Assembly: GCA_016744065.1 (NCBI GenBank)
Contig: JADGFA010000005.1
Coordinates: 1 to 64,000 of the forward strand
DNA: 64,000 bases
DNA from: Gammaproteobacteria bacterium
GTDB taxonomy: Bacteria > Pseudomonadota > Gammaproteobacteria > SZUA-229
Direction of reading: 5' to 3'
Part shown: positions 9,504-19,367 of the stretch, in pieces
How the letters are laid out: each line of letters starts with the position of its first letter
Position numbering within the stretch: the first letter of the stretch is position 1
The notes under the pieces: model-generated
What the model was told of the DNA's origin: nothing
Seen by the model: only the letters and a program-made list of their open reading frames with translations
The model's database searches: none
Made by a program: the position numbers and the translations under genes

Positions 9504-9727
9504 TAGTTGTTAAGCCATTGTTTATTTAAAATGACATGCTAGTGGTTAAGTGTGTTTAATCTTATTAGTTATATGTAGCTCAAATATAGTAAATTGCCTG
9601 TTTAGTGAGAGCCTTAGTAATAAAAAAGTTTAATCAATATAATATGTGTATTTTCCATTTTGTCTTTTTGGTTTAATTGGATAAAACTAGTAAAAAATTG
9701 AGATAAGTTTAACAGGGTAAGACAAAA

Positions 9728-10717
9728 ATGAAGGTTCTTGTTGTAGGCGGTGCCGGTTACATCGGCTCACACATGGTAAAAATGCTGAGTAAAGCCGGGC
9801 ATAGTGTGGTCACGTTAGATAATCTTTCAAACGGTTATAAAGATGCGGTTAGATACGGTGAATTTGTAAAGGGTGATATAGCGGATGCCGATTTACTGGA
9901 TAAGTTATTTTCAGAGAACGATTTTGATGGTGTAATGCATTTTGCTTCGTATATACAGGTCGGAGAATCTGTAGAAAAGCCATCGATGTATTATCGAAAT
10001 AATGTCAGCAATACTCAGGTGTTACTGGATGCGATGGTTGATCATGGTGTTAAGTGTTTTATATTTTCATCCACTGCCGCTACCTTTGGTGAGCCAGATT
10101 ACGCGCCTATAGATGAGGCGCATTCCCAGAAGCCGATAAACCCTTATGGGCATAGCAAATTAATGGTTGAGCAAATTCTCAGAGACTTTGACCACGCTTA
10201 TAGTTTGAAGTCAGTCAGCCTGCGTTACTTTAATGCGGCGGGTGCAGACCCTGAAGGTGAGTTAGGGGAGCGTCATATACCTGAAACCCATTTAATCCCT
10301 CTGGTTTTGCAGGCAGCATCCGGGCGTCGTGACAATATCACCATTTTCGGTGCTGATTACAATACGCCAGATGGAACCTGTGTTCGTGATTATATCCATA
10401 TTAATGATTTGTGCAGTGCGCATTTGCTGGGGCTGGAGCATCTGGTTGCCGGTGGTGAAACCAGGGCTTATAACATGGGCAATGGTCAGGGTTACTCTAT
10501 TAAAGAGCTGATAGATGTTGCAAAGGATGTTACAGGCAACGACTTTAAGGTTGTGATGGGTGAACGTCGTGATGGTGATCCGGCTCGGTTGGTTGCGGAT
10601 TCGTCTTTGTTGCAGAAAGAGCTGGGCTGGAAGCCTGAGTTTGCTGAGCTTGATGTGATTTTACGTCATGCCTGGGAGTGGGAGTTGAAGTATTCTGAAT
10701 GGGGACATATTAACTAA
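9728..10717 (+). CDS. galE: UDP-glucose 4-epimerase
   Basis: 329 residues, close to the family norm. GGAGYIGSH lies at residues 7-15 (NAD binding), the FSSTAATFG strand near 113-121 and the catalytic pair Y140/K144 in PYGHSK. RYFNAAGADPEGELGE and GTCVRDYIH further confirm GalE. It interconverts UDP-glucose and UDP-galactose and would feed galactose to the polysaccharide locus upstream. Base composition is already closer to that of the housekeeping genes downstream. The 224-bp gap before it carries no gene and no convincing promoter match. Confidence 0.95.
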   Translation: MKVLVVGGAGYIGSHMVKMLSKAGHSVVTLDNLSNGYKDAVRYGEFVKGDIADADLLDKLFSENDFDGVMHFASYIQVGESVEKPSMYYRNNVSNTQVLLDAMVDHGVKCFIFSSTAATFGEPDYAPIDEAHSQKPINPYGHSKLMVEQILRDFDHAYSLKSVSLRYFNAAGADPEGELGERHIPETHLIPLVLQAASGRRDNITIFGADYNTPDGTCVRDYIHINDLCSAHLLGLEHLVAGGETRAYNMGNGQGYSIKELIDVAKDVTGNDFKVVMGERRDGDPARLVADSSLLQKELGWKPEFAELDVILRHAWEWELKYSEWGHIN

Positions 10718-10777
10718 TAATTAAAGACTTCTGTTAAGATACTGTCAATTTCTAACAAACCATAGAATTAGTAAGTA

Positions 10778-12463
10778 ATGAGTACAGAAGAATCAACAAA
10801 ACCTGCAAATTTTATTCGTCATATCATTGATGCCGATCTGGCTGCCAATAAAAACAAGGGTAAAGTCGCTACCCGTTTCCCACCTGAGCCTAATGGCTAT
10901 TTGCATATAGGTCATGCTAAGTCTATCGTATTGAATTTTGGTATTGCAGAAGACTATAACGGCACATGTAACCTGCGTTTTGATGATACTAACCCTGAAA
11001 AAGAAGATGTGGATTTTGTAAATTCGATTCAGGAAGATGTTAAATGGCTGGGTTTTGACTGGCAGGACCGTCTGTATTATTCATCTAGTTATTTTGACCA
11101 GCTTGCAGGTTATGCGATTGAGTTAATTCAGGCAGGTAAGGCATATGTCTGTGATTTGAATGCTGAAGAAACTCGTGAATATCGGGGGTCGTTGAAAGAG
11201 GCGGGTAAGGATAGTCCGTATCGTGGTCGTTCAGTTGAGGAAAATCTCGAGCTTTTTGGTCGCATGAAGAAAGGTGAGCTGGAAGACGGTTCATGTGTAT
11301 TACGCGCTAAAATTGATATGGCCTCACCTAATATGAATATGCGTGATCCGACTTTATACCGGATTCGTCAGGGAGTCGTGCATCATCAGACGGGCGATGC
11401 ATGGTCAATTTATCCTATGTATGACTTCACTCATCCCGTTTCAGACGCTATTGAAGGAATTACTCATTCATTATGTACTCTTGAGTTTGCTGATCATCGG
11501 CCTCTGTATGACTGGGTGCTGGATAATATTTCTCTTAGGTGTCATCCGCAGCAAATTGAGTTTTCTCGTTTGAATTTGCAATATACGGTAATGAGTAAAA
11601 GAAAACTGACACAACTGGTTGATGAAAAGCTGGTTAGTGGCTGGGATGACCCCCGTTTGCCAACTATTGCCGGTTTACGTCGTCGAGGGTTTACGCCTGC
11701 ATCGATTCGTGAATTCTGTATTCGTATTGGTATAAGCAAGGTCGAAAATTCAGTTGAAATGGGCATGTTAGAAGCCACTATTCGTGATGATCTTAATGCC
11801 AGTGCGCCTCGTCGGTTAGCTGTTATGAACCCACTTAAAGTGGTGATTGAAAATTACCCTGAAAATAAGACTGAAGAGTTAAGTGTGCCCAACCATCCGC
11901 AGAATGAAGATTTTGGTAAGCGGATCGTACCATTTAGTCGTGAAGTATATATTGATAAAGAGGATTTTCGTGAATCGGCTAATAATAAATTTAAGCGGCT
12001 GGTATTAGATAAAGAGGTGCGCTTACGTTCAGGTTATGTGATTCGTTGTGATCGCGTTATTAAAGATGAGCAGGGCGAGATTATCGAATTGCGCTGTTCA
12101 TATGATCCGGATACCCTGGGTAAGAACCCAGAGGGTCGTAAAGTGAAAGGGGTTATTCATTGGGTGTCTGCGACCCATGCGGTGCAGGCAGAAGTACGTC
12201 TTTATGATCGCTTGTTTAATCATCCAACACCAGATGATGGTAAAGATGGTGTGGGTTTTAAAGAGCGAATGAATCCGGAGTCGTTAGTTGTGTTAAAACA
12301 GTGCGTGCTTGAGCCTTCATTGGCTGATTCTGAGCCAGGTGAGCGTTTCCAGTTTGAGCGTGAAGGCTATTTCTGCCGTGATGCTGGTTCATCTGATGAG
12401 CTGGTGTTTAATCGTACGGTTACGCTTAGAGACTCATGGATAAAAGAAGAAAAGAAATTATAG
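10778..12463 (+). CDS. glnS: Glutaminyl-tRNA synthetase
   Basis: 561 residues (family norm ~555). The class I HIGH motif is HIGH at residues 43-46 within [12 protein letters not shown], and the KMSKS equivalent is VMSKRKL with MSK at 272-274. The C-terminal half has the GlnRS anticodon-binding beta-barrels (for example [14 protein letters not shown]). It charges tRNA-Gln with glutamine in the cytoplasm. It sits alone between galE and a convergent PEP-CTERM-like gene. A stem-loop follows the stop codon. Confidence 0.97.
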   Translation: MSTEESTKPANFIRHIIDADLAANKNKGKVATRFPPEPNGYLHIGHAKSIVLNFGIAEDYNGTCNLRFDDTNPEKEDVDFVNSIQEDVKWLGFDWQDRLYYSSSYFDQLAGYAIELIQAGKAYVCDLNAEETREYRGSLKEAGKDSPYRGRSVEENLELFGRMKKGELEDGSCVLRAKIDMASPNMNMRDPTLYRIRQGVVHHQTGDAWSIYPMYDFTHPVSDAIEGITHSLCTLEFADHRPLYDWVLDNISLRCHPQQIEFSRLNLQYTVMSKRKLTQLVDEKLVSGWDDPRLPTIAGLRRRGFTPASIREFCIRIGISKVENSVEMGMLEATIRDDLNASAPRRLAVMNPLKVVIENYPENKTEELSVPNHPQNEDFGKRIVPFSREVYIDKEDFRESANNKFKRLVLDKEVRLRSGYVIRCDRVIKDEQGEIIELRCSYDPDTLGKNPEGRKVKGVIHWVSATHAVQAEVRLYDRLFNHPTPDDGKDGVGFKERMNPESLVVLKQCVLEPSLADSEPGERFQFEREGYFCRDAGSSDELVFNRTVTLRDSWIKEEKKL

Positions 12464-12474
12464 ATATGAATTTC

Positions 12475-12502
12475 CCAGCTCCCCGCAGTGGTTGGGAGCT
12501 GG
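12475..12502 (+). terminator. Possible stem-loop terminator after glnS
   Basis: A perfect 9-bp inverted repeat (CCAGCTCCC at 12475-12483 with GGGAGCTGG at 12494-12502) encloses a 10-base loop, 11 bases after the glnS stop. There is no run of T after it on either strand, so it may be Rho-assisted, or an RNA-stabilising hairpin at the end of two convergent genes. Confidence 0.4.
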
Positions 12503-12523
12503 AAGGTTAAAAGTAAAATTAGC

Positions 12524-13189
12524 CTAACAGGTTTTTAGCTTATGATTAAAGCTTAACAGGCCTATTAATCCAGAGCTTATTAGCCAGATAGAGCCTGGTA
12601 TTGGGACAGGTGAGATTGTTGCAGGGGGTGTAAACAGCCCCTTTGTTCCGGGTGTACCAAAGTCACCTGAACCAAATACAGTTGTTGTTGCTGTATAGTT
12701 TGAGGGTAGCATTACGGCATCAATTAATTCCATACTGGCGCCGGATGGTACAAAGCCAGAGTTGTAATTAAAGCGCAGTTGTTCTCCCGTGCTATCAGAA
12801 AAAATAATCTGGTCATTACTATTACCTAAAGAAAAGTTACTGTAAACGTAGTTAGCCGTAACACCCCCGTTTAAAGAGCTGTCGCTATTTCGAGCCATTA
12901 CAAAATAGCTGCCAGGGCTCACTAGTAAGTTACTCACAGTGGAAATAGTATGACTATTACTGCCATCGTCCGAGAGTATTAAGCCACTCAGATCTATGCT
13001 TTCAGTGGTCGGGTTAAATAACTCAAACCATTCGCCCTGGGTGTCAGAAACGGCCGATGGATTCGCCATGATTTCAGTAATGAACAAATCACTAATGCTC
13101 GCTGTCTGGCCAATGGGTGAAAATGTACACAGTAATATAAGGTTAAATATAGTTAGAAATTGCGTAATTGTTGTATCAAGATGTTTCAT
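12524..13189 (-). CDS. Exported lamin-tail-domain protein with PEP-CTERM-like sorting tail
   Basis: 221 residues. An N-terminal hydrophobic segment (about 10-30) fits a signal peptide. Residues ~35-150 (LFITEIMANPSA, GEWFELFNPT, IDLSGLILSDD, SPGSYFVMARN) match the lamin tail domain, a beta-sandwich found in many secreted bacterial proteins. The last ~28 residues carry VPIPGSIWLISSGLIGLL followed by a basic stretch. This is the gamma-proteobacterial variant of the PEP-CTERM signal that exosortase recognises for sorting to the surface, often together with exopolysaccharide. A GGAG ribosome site precedes the ATG by 8 bases. It stands alone, convergent to glnS. No exosortase gene is in the window. 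Confidence 0.75.
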   Translation of the reverse strand: MKHLDTTITQFLTIFNLILLCTFSPIGQTASISDLFITEIMANPSAVSDTQGEWFELFNPTTESIDLSGLILSDDGSNSHTISTVSNLLVSPGSYFVMARNSDSSLNGGVTANYVYSNFSLGNSNDQIIFSDSTGEQLRFNYNSGFVPSGASMELIDAVMLPSNYTATTTVFGSGDFGTPGTKGLFTPPATISPVPIPGSIWLISSGLIGLLSFNHKLKTC

Positions 13190-13357
13190 TTTAAATCTCC
13201 ATATATGAAATTGATCACATCATAATGCTCCACTGCGGATGTGAATCACCGGTGAAAAGGCGACTGGTAAACCCTAACCTATAGATGTTTTAAATGGCAA
13301 GGCCCCGTTGATATATTAATGGTTTATTGTAATCAGGAAATTTTCTCTAATATCTTG

Positions 13358-13386
13358 TTGACGGGCCGTTGTTTGCTCCCTATAAT
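13358..13386 (+). promoter_or_regulatory. Sigma-70 promoter of tRNA-Glu
   Basis: TTGACG at 13358-13363, a 17-base spacer, and a perfect TATAAT at 13381-13386 followed by a GC-rich TCGCGC discriminator. This discriminator type is usual at stringently controlled stable-RNA promoters. It lies about 55 bases ahead of tRNA-Glu. Confidence 0.85.
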
Positions 13387-13441
13387 TCGCGCTCTCTTTT
13401 GATGAGCAGACTTATTTAAGAGCTGATCGAGATGGGATTGC

Positions 13442-13517
13442 GTCCCCATCGTCTAGAGGCCTAGGACACCTGGTTTTCATCCAGGCAACAGGGGTTCGAC
13501 TCCCCTTGGGGACGCCA
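13442..13517 (+). tRNA. tRNA-Glu (anticodon TTC)
   Basis: 76 bases starting GTCCCC and ending GGGGAC-G-CCA, with the CCA encoded. The acceptor stem is fully paired, the anticodon stem CCTGG/CCAGG encloses the loop TTTTCAT (anticodon TTC at 13476-13478), and the T arm is AGGGG-TTCGACT-CCCCT. It closely follows the known bacterial tRNA-Glu sequence. Its own promoter lies upstream and a strong terminator downstream, so it is a single-gene unit. Confidence 0.98.
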
Positions 13518-13525
13518 CTATTACT

Positions 13526-13559
13526 AAAAAGCCGAAACTAAGCAGTTTCGGCTTTTTTT
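13526..13559 (+). terminator. Intrinsic terminator of tRNA-Glu
   Basis: Stem GCCGAAAC (13531-13538) with GTTTCGGC (13545-13552), 6-base loop, then seven T. A run of A precedes the stem, so it could also work on the other strand. Confidence 0.92.
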
Positions 13560-13675
13560 ATGTCTGTAAGAAACAGGAATGACGTGTATCTGGCTACGAA
13601 TAAATAAAATTAGAAAATTATCCATAAAATACTCATCTAAATAAGAAAATTGTAATAGAGAGAGCTCTGGAAATT

Positions 13676-13743
13676 TGCTACAATCAGCCGGATTTTTACA
13701 TGAATTTTAAAACGGGAGCAGCAATTTATTTGTTGCTCCCGTT
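13676..13743 (+). promoter_or_regulatory. carAB leader: extended -10 promoter and attenuator-like hairpin
   Basis: TGCTACAAT at 13676-13684 is a good extended -10 element. About 25 bases later a 14-bp stem (13711-13724 with 13730-13743; 13 Watson-Crick pairs and one G-U) encloses the 5-base loop TTTAT. It ends 12 bases before the GCGGAGG ribosome site of carA at 13755-13761. The T run after the stem is short. carAB is known to be controlled by pyrimidines and arginine in proteobacteria, so this leader hairpin is a natural candidate for attenuation or translational control. The in-frame ATG at 13700 would make the hairpin coding and is not favoured as the carA start. Confidence 0.5.
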
Positions 13744-13765
13744 TCGTATGTTTAGCGGAGGCATA

Positions 13766-14911
13766 ATGAGTCAAAAAGCGCTATTAGCGTTAGCAGATGG
13801 TAGCCTGTTCAGGGGGGTGTCCATTGGTGTTTCCGGTGAGTCTATTGGTGAGTGTGTATTTAATACAGCAATGACAGGTTACCAGGAAATTCTTACAGAC
13901 CCTTCTTACGCAAGGCAGATGGTCACTCTTACCTATCCGCATATTGGTAATACAGGTGTGTGTTCTGGTGACGAAGAGTCCGGTCAGGTACATGCTGCTG
14001 GTTTGATCATTCGTGATCTGCCACTGGTGGCCAGTAACTGGCGCAGTGAAATGACACTGTCAGAGTATCTTGAAAAATATAATGTAGTTGCTATTTCAGG
14101 CATAGATACCCGTCGTCTGACTCGAATCTTACGGGAGAAAGGCGCACAAAGTGCCTGTATTGTGGCCGCCAAAAGTGAAGATGATCATATTGATGAAACA
14201 GAGGCGATAGAAAAAGCTAAAGCGTTTGCTGGTTTGAAAGGCATGGATCTGGCACAAGAAGTAACCACAGAAAAATCATTTGAGTGGACGCAGGGCAGCT
14301 GGGAAGTTGATTCAAATTCCCATAAACAGCTTGAAGCTCAGGATTTACCCCATCATGTTGTTGCTTATGACTTTGGTATTAAACGTAATATCTTAAATAT
14401 GCTGGTTGATCGTGGTTGTAAAGTAACCGTTGTACCGGCTAAAACGCCTGCTTCTGATGTGTTAGCTATGTCGCCAGATGGCGTGTTTTTATCTAATGGC
14501 CCGGGTGATCCAGAGCCATGTGAATACGCTATTACAGCAATTAAGGCAATTTTAGAAACCGAAATCCCAATGTTTGGTATTTGCCTGGGGCATCAGCTAC
14601 TGGCACTGGCCTGTGGCGCAAAAACAGAAAAAATGAAGTTTGGTCATCATGGTGCTAATCATCCTGTACAGGATACAGAAACTAAAACAGTGATGATCTC
14701 AAGTCAGAATCATGGTTTTGCGGTTAATGAAACCTCTTTACCTGATAATTTAAAGCCAACTTACCGTTCATTGTTTGATGGGTCGCTACAGGGAATACAC
14801 CGAACAGATAAACCGGCATTTGGTTTTCAGGGACACCCGGAAGCCAGCCCAGGCCCAAATGATGTATCCCCCGTGTTTGATCACTTTATTGAACTGATTG
14901 AGAAAAGATAG
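13766..14911 (+). CDS. carA: Carbamoyl-phosphate synthase small subunit
   Basis: 381 residues from the ATG at 13766, which has the strong GCGGAGG site and gives the usual N-terminus ([14 protein letters not shown]); the upstream in-frame ATG at 13700 is not used because its first 22 codons span the leader hairpin. The N-terminal domain is followed by a class I glutamine amidotransferase: [11 protein letters not shown], the nucleophile C273 in GICLGHQ, and the His/Glu pair in GHPEASPGP. It releases ammonia from glutamine for CarB. The gap to carB is 5 bases. Feeds pyrimidine and arginine synthesis. Confidence 0.97.
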   Translation: MSQKALLALADGSLFRGVSIGVSGESIGECVFNTAMTGYQEILTDPSYARQMVTLTYPHIGNTGVCSGDEESGQVHAAGLIIRDLPLVASNWRSEMTLSEYLEKYNVVAISGIDTRRLTRILREKGAQSACIVAAKSEDDHIDETEAIEKAKAFAGLKGMDLAQEVTTEKSFEWTQGSWEVDSNSHKQLEAQDLPHHVVAYDFGIKRNILNMLVDRGCKVTVVPAKTPASDVLAMSPDGVFLSNGPGDPEPCEYAITAIKAILETEIPMFGICLGHQLLALACGAKTEKMKFGHHGANHPVQDTETKTVMISSQNHGFAVNETSLPDNLKPTYRSLFDGSLQGIHRTDKPAFGFQGHPEASPGPNDVSPVFDHFIELIEKR

Positions 14912-14916
14912 AAGCC

Positions 14917-17900
14917 ATGCCTAAACGCACCGACATAAAAAGTATTTTGATTATAGGCGCAGGCCCAATTGTAATCGGCCAGGCCTGTGAGTTTGACTAT
15001 TCCGGCGCTCAGGCCTGTAAAGCGCTTCGTGAAGAAGGTTTTCGTGTCATCCTGGTTAATTCAAATCCAGCAACCATCATGACTGATCCGGGCATGGCGG
15101 ATGCGACTTATATTGAGCCCATTCACTGGAAAACTGTTGCGCGTATTATTGAAAAAGAAAAACCAGACGCACTGTTACCAACTATGGGTGGCCAAACTGC
15201 ATTGAACTGTGCCCTTGATCTGGATCGTGAAGGTGTGCTGGAAAAATTCAATGTAGAAATGATCGGTGCGCAGAAAGAAGCCATTGATATGGCAGAAGAT
15301 CGTGAAAAATTTAAAATTGCGATGGAAGAAATTGGTTTAGATATGCCGCGTGCTGCTGTTGCACACAGTATGGAGGAAGCCTATCAGGTTCAGGCGATGG
15401 TAGGCTTTCCAACGATCATACGTCCATCATTCACCATGGGTGGTTCCGGTGGTGGTATTGCGTACAACAAAGAAGAATTCGAAGAAATTTGTAAGCGTGG
15501 TTTAGATTTATCGCCTACTAAAGAACTGTTAGTTGAAGAGTCTATTCTCGGCTGGAAAGAATACGAAATGGAAGTGGTGCGTGATAAAAATGATAATTGC
15601 ATCATTATCTGTTCTATTGAGAACCTGGACCCTATGGGCATACACACGGGTGATTCTATTACTGTAGCACCTGCCCAAACACTAACGGATAAAGAATTTC
15701 AGATTATGCGTGATGCTTCATTGAAAGTGTTGCGTAAAATTGGTGTTGAAACCGGTGGTTCAAACGTACAGTTTTCGGTAAATCCGAAAGATGGCCGTAT
15801 GACCATTATTGAAATGAATCCACGGGTTTCACGTTCGTCTGCATTGGCGTCAAAAGCAACTGGTTTCCCAATTGCAAAAGTAGCAGCAAAACTGGCAGTG
15901 GGTTATACCTTAGATGAATTGAGCAATGATATAACCGGTGGTGCAACGCCGGCATCCTTTGAGCCATCTATTGATTACGTGGTTACAAAAATTCCACGTT
16001 TTACATTTGAAAAATTTCCACAGGCTGAAAATACCTTAACCACGCAGATGAAGTCTGTGGGTGAAGTGATGGCGATAGGCCGTACCTTTCAGGAATCAAT
16101 GCAAAAAGCATTACGTGGACTGGAAGTGGATGTAGATGGCTTCACTGAAATATTACCTGAAGATATGTCGGATGAAGATATTGGAACCACATTACGCCAG
16201 GAGTTGCAGCAGCCCGGAGCCGACCGTATCTGGTACCTGGCAGAAGCCTTTCGTAAGGGGAGAATGGATTACAATACCATTCAGCAATTAACCCATATTG
16301 ACCCCTGGTTCCTGGTGCAGATACAGAATATTATTGAAATTGAAGAAGGCCTGCGTACGCGTAAGCTAACCGATATTGATAAAAGTGAAATGTTCCAGTT
16401 AAAGCGTAAGGGTTTTGCTGATCGTCGAATGGCGTCATTGATGGGGGTTACAGAGCATACCGTTCGTGCGCATCGTCAGTCCCTGGATATACGTCCTGTT
16501 TTTAAACGAGTAGATACCTGTGCTGCTGAATTTTCAACTGAAACTGCTTATCTTTATTCTACATATGAAGAAGAGTGCGAAGCACGAACCAGTGATAAAG
16601 AAAAAATTGTTGTGTTAGGTGGCGGCCCGAATCGTATTGGTCAGGGCATTGAATTTGATTATTGTTGTGTACATGCGGCTCAGGCAATGCGTGAAGAAGG
16701 TTATGAAACCATCATGATCAACTGTAATCCTGAAACCGTTTCAACTGATTTTGATACGTCAGATCGTTTATATTTTGAGCCATTAACATTAGAAGATGTG
16801 CTGGAAGTTTTAGATTTAGAAAAACCTAAAGGTGTGATAGTTCAGTATGGTGGACAAACGCCATTAAAGCTGGCACGTGATTTAGAAGCAGCAGGTGTGC
16901 CGATTATCGGTACCTCTCCAGATCGCATTGACCTGGCGGAAGACCGTGAAAGATTTCAGCAGTTGATCGAAAAACTGGGTCAGAAGCAACCCCCTAATCG
17001 TCTGGCTCGTTCTGCAGAAGAAGCGACAGGACTGGCTGAAGAAATTGGTTACCCTATTGTGGTTCGTCCTTCTTATGTGCTGGGCGGAAGAGCAATGGAA
17101 ATTGTACATAATGAAGCTGATTTAGCACTTTATATGAAAACGGCTGTTAGTGTTTCTAACGATGCGCCTGTGTTACTGGATCGCTTTCTGGACGATGCAA
17201 TTGAAGTAGATGTAGATGCTATCTGTGATGGAGAGGATGTTTTAATCGGTAGCATTATGGAGCACATAGAGCAGGCAGGCGTTCACTCAGGTGACTCGGC
17301 CTGTTCATTACCGCCTTACAGTTTATCGAGGGAGACTCAGGATCGATTACGTGAGCAAACTAAAGAAATAGCACTTGAAATGCAGGTGATTGGATTAATG
17401 AATATCCAGTTTGCCATCCAGAGTACTGGGCAGGGTGATGAAATTTATATGCTTGAAGTAAATCCGCGTGCATCACGTACTGTACCGTTTGTTTCTAAGG
17501 CAACTGGTGTGCCACTGGCAAAAGTAGCTGCCCGTTGTATGGCAGGTATTTCTCTGAAAGATCAAGGTGTTACTGAGGAAATTATTCCTGATTATTATTC
17601 TGTAAAAGAATCTGTATTCCCGTTTGTTAAGTTTCCGGGTGTTGATCCGTTGCTTGGTCCTGAAATGAAGTCTACAGGAGAAGTTATGGGTGTAGGTCGA
17701 ACTTTTGGTGAGGCTTTTGCTAAAGCCCAGTTAGGTGCTGGTGTTCTTTTACCTACATCTGGTAAAGTGTTTGTTAGTGTACGTGAGCGTGACCATGAAG
17801 CGGCTATAGAAGTTGGGCGTTTATTGAAGGAATTAAATTTTGAAGTGGTTTCAACTTGTGGAACAGCAGCAAAATTGAATGAGAATGGCGTAGAATGCAC

Positions 17901-18162
17901 AGTAGTGAATAAGGTGTATGAGGGGCGTCCGCACATTGTTGATATGATTAAAAACGATGAAATTGCATTAATTGTTAATACAACAGAAGGCAAGCAGGCA
18001 ATATCAGATTCGTTTACGATTCGTGCAGCAGCGTTACAACATAAAGTCAGTTATACAACAACCATTGCGGGTGCAAAAGCGACTTGCATGGCGTTGAAAT
18101 CTCAATCAGAAAATGAAGTGAATCGATTGCAGAATTTACATAAAGAGATTTTGGCTAGCTAG
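14917..18162 (+). CDS. carB: Carbamoyl-phosphate synthase large subunit
   Basis: 1081 residues, full length (E. coli 1073). Two homologous synthetase halves are visible: the first begins [21 protein letters not shown], with ATP-grasp motifs [13 protein letters not shown] and [18 protein letters not shown]; the second begins [18 protein letters not shown], with [16 protein letters not shown] and [18 protein letters not shown]. The last ~140 residues form the allosteric MGS-like domain ([13 protein letters not shown]). Makes carbamoyl phosphate from bicarbonate, ammonia and two ATP. Coupled to carA. Confidence 0.98.
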   Translation: MPKRTDIKSILIIGAGPIVIGQACEFDYSGAQACKALREEGFRVILVNSNPATIMTDPGMADATYIEPIHWKTVARIIEKEKPDALLPTMGGQTALNCALDLDREGVLEKFNVEMIGAQKEAIDMAEDREKFKIAMEEIGLDMPRAAVAHSMEEAYQVQAMVGFPTIIRPSFTMGGSGGGIAYNKEEFEEICKRGLDLSPTKELLVEESILGWKEYEMEVVRDKNDNCIIICSIENLDPMGIHTGDSITVAPAQTLTDKEFQIMRDASLKVLRKIGVETGGSNVQFSVNPKDGRMTIIEMNPRVSRSSALASKATGFPIAKVAAKLAVGYTLDELSNDITGGATPASFEPSIDYVVTKIPRFTFEKFPQAENTLTTQMKSVGEVMAIGRTFQESMQKALRGLEVDVDGFTEILPEDMSDEDIGTTLRQELQQPGADRIWYLAEAFRKGRMDYNTIQQLTHIDPWFLVQIQNIIEIEEGLRTRKLTDIDKSEMFQLKRKGFADRRMASLMGVTEHTVRAHRQSLDIRPVFKRVDTCAAEFSTETAYLYSTYEEECEARTSDKEKIVVLGGGPNRIGQGIEFDYCCVHAAQAMREEGYETIMINCNPETVSTDFDTSDRLYFEPLTLEDVLEVLDLEKPKGVIVQYGGQTPLKLARDLEAAGVPIIGTSPDRIDLAEDRERFQQLIEKLGQKQPPNRLARSAEEATGLAEEIGYPIVVRPSYVLGGRAMEIVHNEADLALYMKTAVSVSNDAPVLLDRFLDDAIEVDVDAICDGEDVLIGSIMEHIEQAGVHSGDSACSLPPYSLSRETQDRLREQTKEIALEMQVIGLMNIQFAIQSTGQGDEIYMLEVNPRASRTVPFVSKATGVPLAKVAARCMAGISLKDQGVTEEIIPDYYSVKESVFPFVKFPGVDPLLGPEMKSTGEVMGVGRTFGEAFAKAQLGAGVLLPTSGKVFVSVRERDHEAAIEVGRLLKELNFEVVSTCGTAAKLNENGVECTVVNKVYEGRPHIVDMIKNDEIALIVNTTEGKQAISDSFTIRAAALQHKVSYTTTIAGAKATCMALKSQSENEVNRLQNLHKEILAS

Positions 18163-18265
18163 ACAGCCAGTTATTAAACCTATAAAATTTTTTTTTCATT
18201 TCAGGCTAATAGTATATTGGAATGAAAAAATATTTCGTAAAAAATTCTCATAAGGAGATTACGAA

Positions 18266-18742
18266 GTGGATAAAGTACCCATGACAGTCCGTGGCTCAAA
18301 AATGCTAATGGATGAGTTAAAACATTTAAAAACAGTTGATCGCCCAAGAATAATTGAAGCAATAGCAGTGGCTCGTGAGCACGGTGACTTAAAAGAAAAT
18401 GCAGAGTACCATGCGGCCCGTGAGCAACAGAGCTTTTGTGAAGGTCGTATTAAAGAGATCGACGGAAAGCTAGGCGTAGCTGTTGTTATTGATGTGACTA
18501 AGCAAAATGCCAACGGTAAAGTGATTTTTGGAACAACAATTGATTTATGTGATGAAGAAACCGGTGAAGAAATTACCTACCAGATTGTAGGTGAAGATGA
18601 AGCCGATATTAAAGCTAATATGATTTCTGTGAATTCACCGATAGCTCGTGCTCTGATTGGAAAAATAGAAGGTGATGTTGCTGAGGTTAAGACGCCTGGT
18701 GGGATTCGTGGATTAGAGATTGTTGAGGTTCATTATATATAA
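18266..18742 (+). CDS. greA: Transcription elongation factor GreA
   Basis: 158 residues, exactly the family size. The N-terminal coiled coil (residues 1-75) has the catalytic-tip acids in [18 protein letters not shown], and the C-terminal FKBP-like domain ends [14 protein letters not shown] and [13 protein letters not shown]. GreA enters the RNA polymerase secondary channel and stimulates cleavage of backtracked transcripts. The start is a GTG with a good AAGGAG site. carAB-greA-yhbY-rlmE is a common gammaproteobacterial order, but here greA is separated from yhbY by a glycan island of about 7.5 kb. Confidence 0.97.
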   Translation: MDKVPMTVRGSKMLMDELKHLKTVDRPRIIEAIAVAREHGDLKENAEYHAAREQQSFCEGRIKEIDGKLGVAVVIDVTKQNANGKVIFGTTIDLCDEETGEEITYQIVGEDEADIKANMISVNSPIARALIGKIEGDVAEVKTPGGIRGLEIVEVHYI

Positions 18743-18840
18743 TCAAGTATTTTTCTATTTTGGTTATGGTTGGTAAGGTGTTATGCGGTTGCTTATGCTT
18801 AAAGATTGCTACTTTATAGATGTATTATATAAAGCGATAT

Positions 18841-19362
18841 TTAGGTGTGTGAAATGAGATCAGTCAAATTGTTAATTATTGGTACGCCATGGGGGTTTTT
18901 TTTTATTAAGTGACCAGTTGAAATTAAATAGTTAGTGCTTATACCTGCATTTATTCCTGCTTCTATATCGCTGTTTTTATCACCAATCAATATAGATTTT
19001 TTAAGATTGATATTAAACTCATTTTTTGCCTGGATGATCATTCCTGGTTTGGGTTTTCTGCAGCTGCATTCAGTTGAGAATTCTGGATGGTGTGGGCAAT
19101 GATAGGTTTTAGATATTGTTATCCCTCTTTTATTAAAAGATTGTTGCATCCAGGTTGTCAAAATATCATATTGTTTTTCGGTGTATTTCTTACGTGCTAT
19201 GCCTGATTGATTTGTGATAATGAAAATTAAATAATTTTTTTCTTGAAAGTGTTTGCAGGTTTCAAATACACCATCAATAAATTCAAAATCATCTATTTTA
19301 TATAAATAATTTATTTCAGTGTTGATGACGCCGTCTCTATCAAAGAATATCGCTTTATTCAT
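18841..19362 (-). CDS. gmhB: D-glycero-beta-D-manno-heptose-1,7-bisphosphate 7-phosphatase
   Basis: 173 residues of the HAD-IIIA type: nucleophile and acid D8/D10 in FFDRDGVIN, then TNQSGIAR near 50, a Cys-His zinc loop (C89, H91, C99, C101 in HCPHHPEFSTECSCRKPKPG) and IGDKNSDIEAG near 142. This arrangement is shared by GmhB and the HisB N-domain; the neighbouring hldE and gmhA favour GmhB. It removes the 7-phosphate in ADP-heptose synthesis for LPS core. Five bases separate it from the glycosyltransferase upstream on the same strand. Confidence 0.88.
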   Translation of the reverse strand: MNKAIFFDRDGVINTEINYLYKIDDFEFIDGVFETCKHFQEKNYLIFIITNQSGIARKKYTEKQYDILTTWMQQSFNKRGITISKTYHCPHHPEFSTECSCRKPKPGMIIQAKNEFNINLKKSILIGDKNSDIEAGINAGISTNYLISTGHLIKKNPHGVPIINNLTDLISHT

Positions 19363-19367
19363 GGTTT

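Noticed and set aside
13700-13765. Longer carA start at the ATG 13700
   Set aside because: It would run through the leader hairpin and add 22 residues not typical of CarA; the ATG at 13766 has a strong ribosome site.
17595-17993. 132-codon minus-strand frame inside carB
   Set aside because: Fully inside a well-conserved gene on the other strand, no ribosome site, no recognisable domain.
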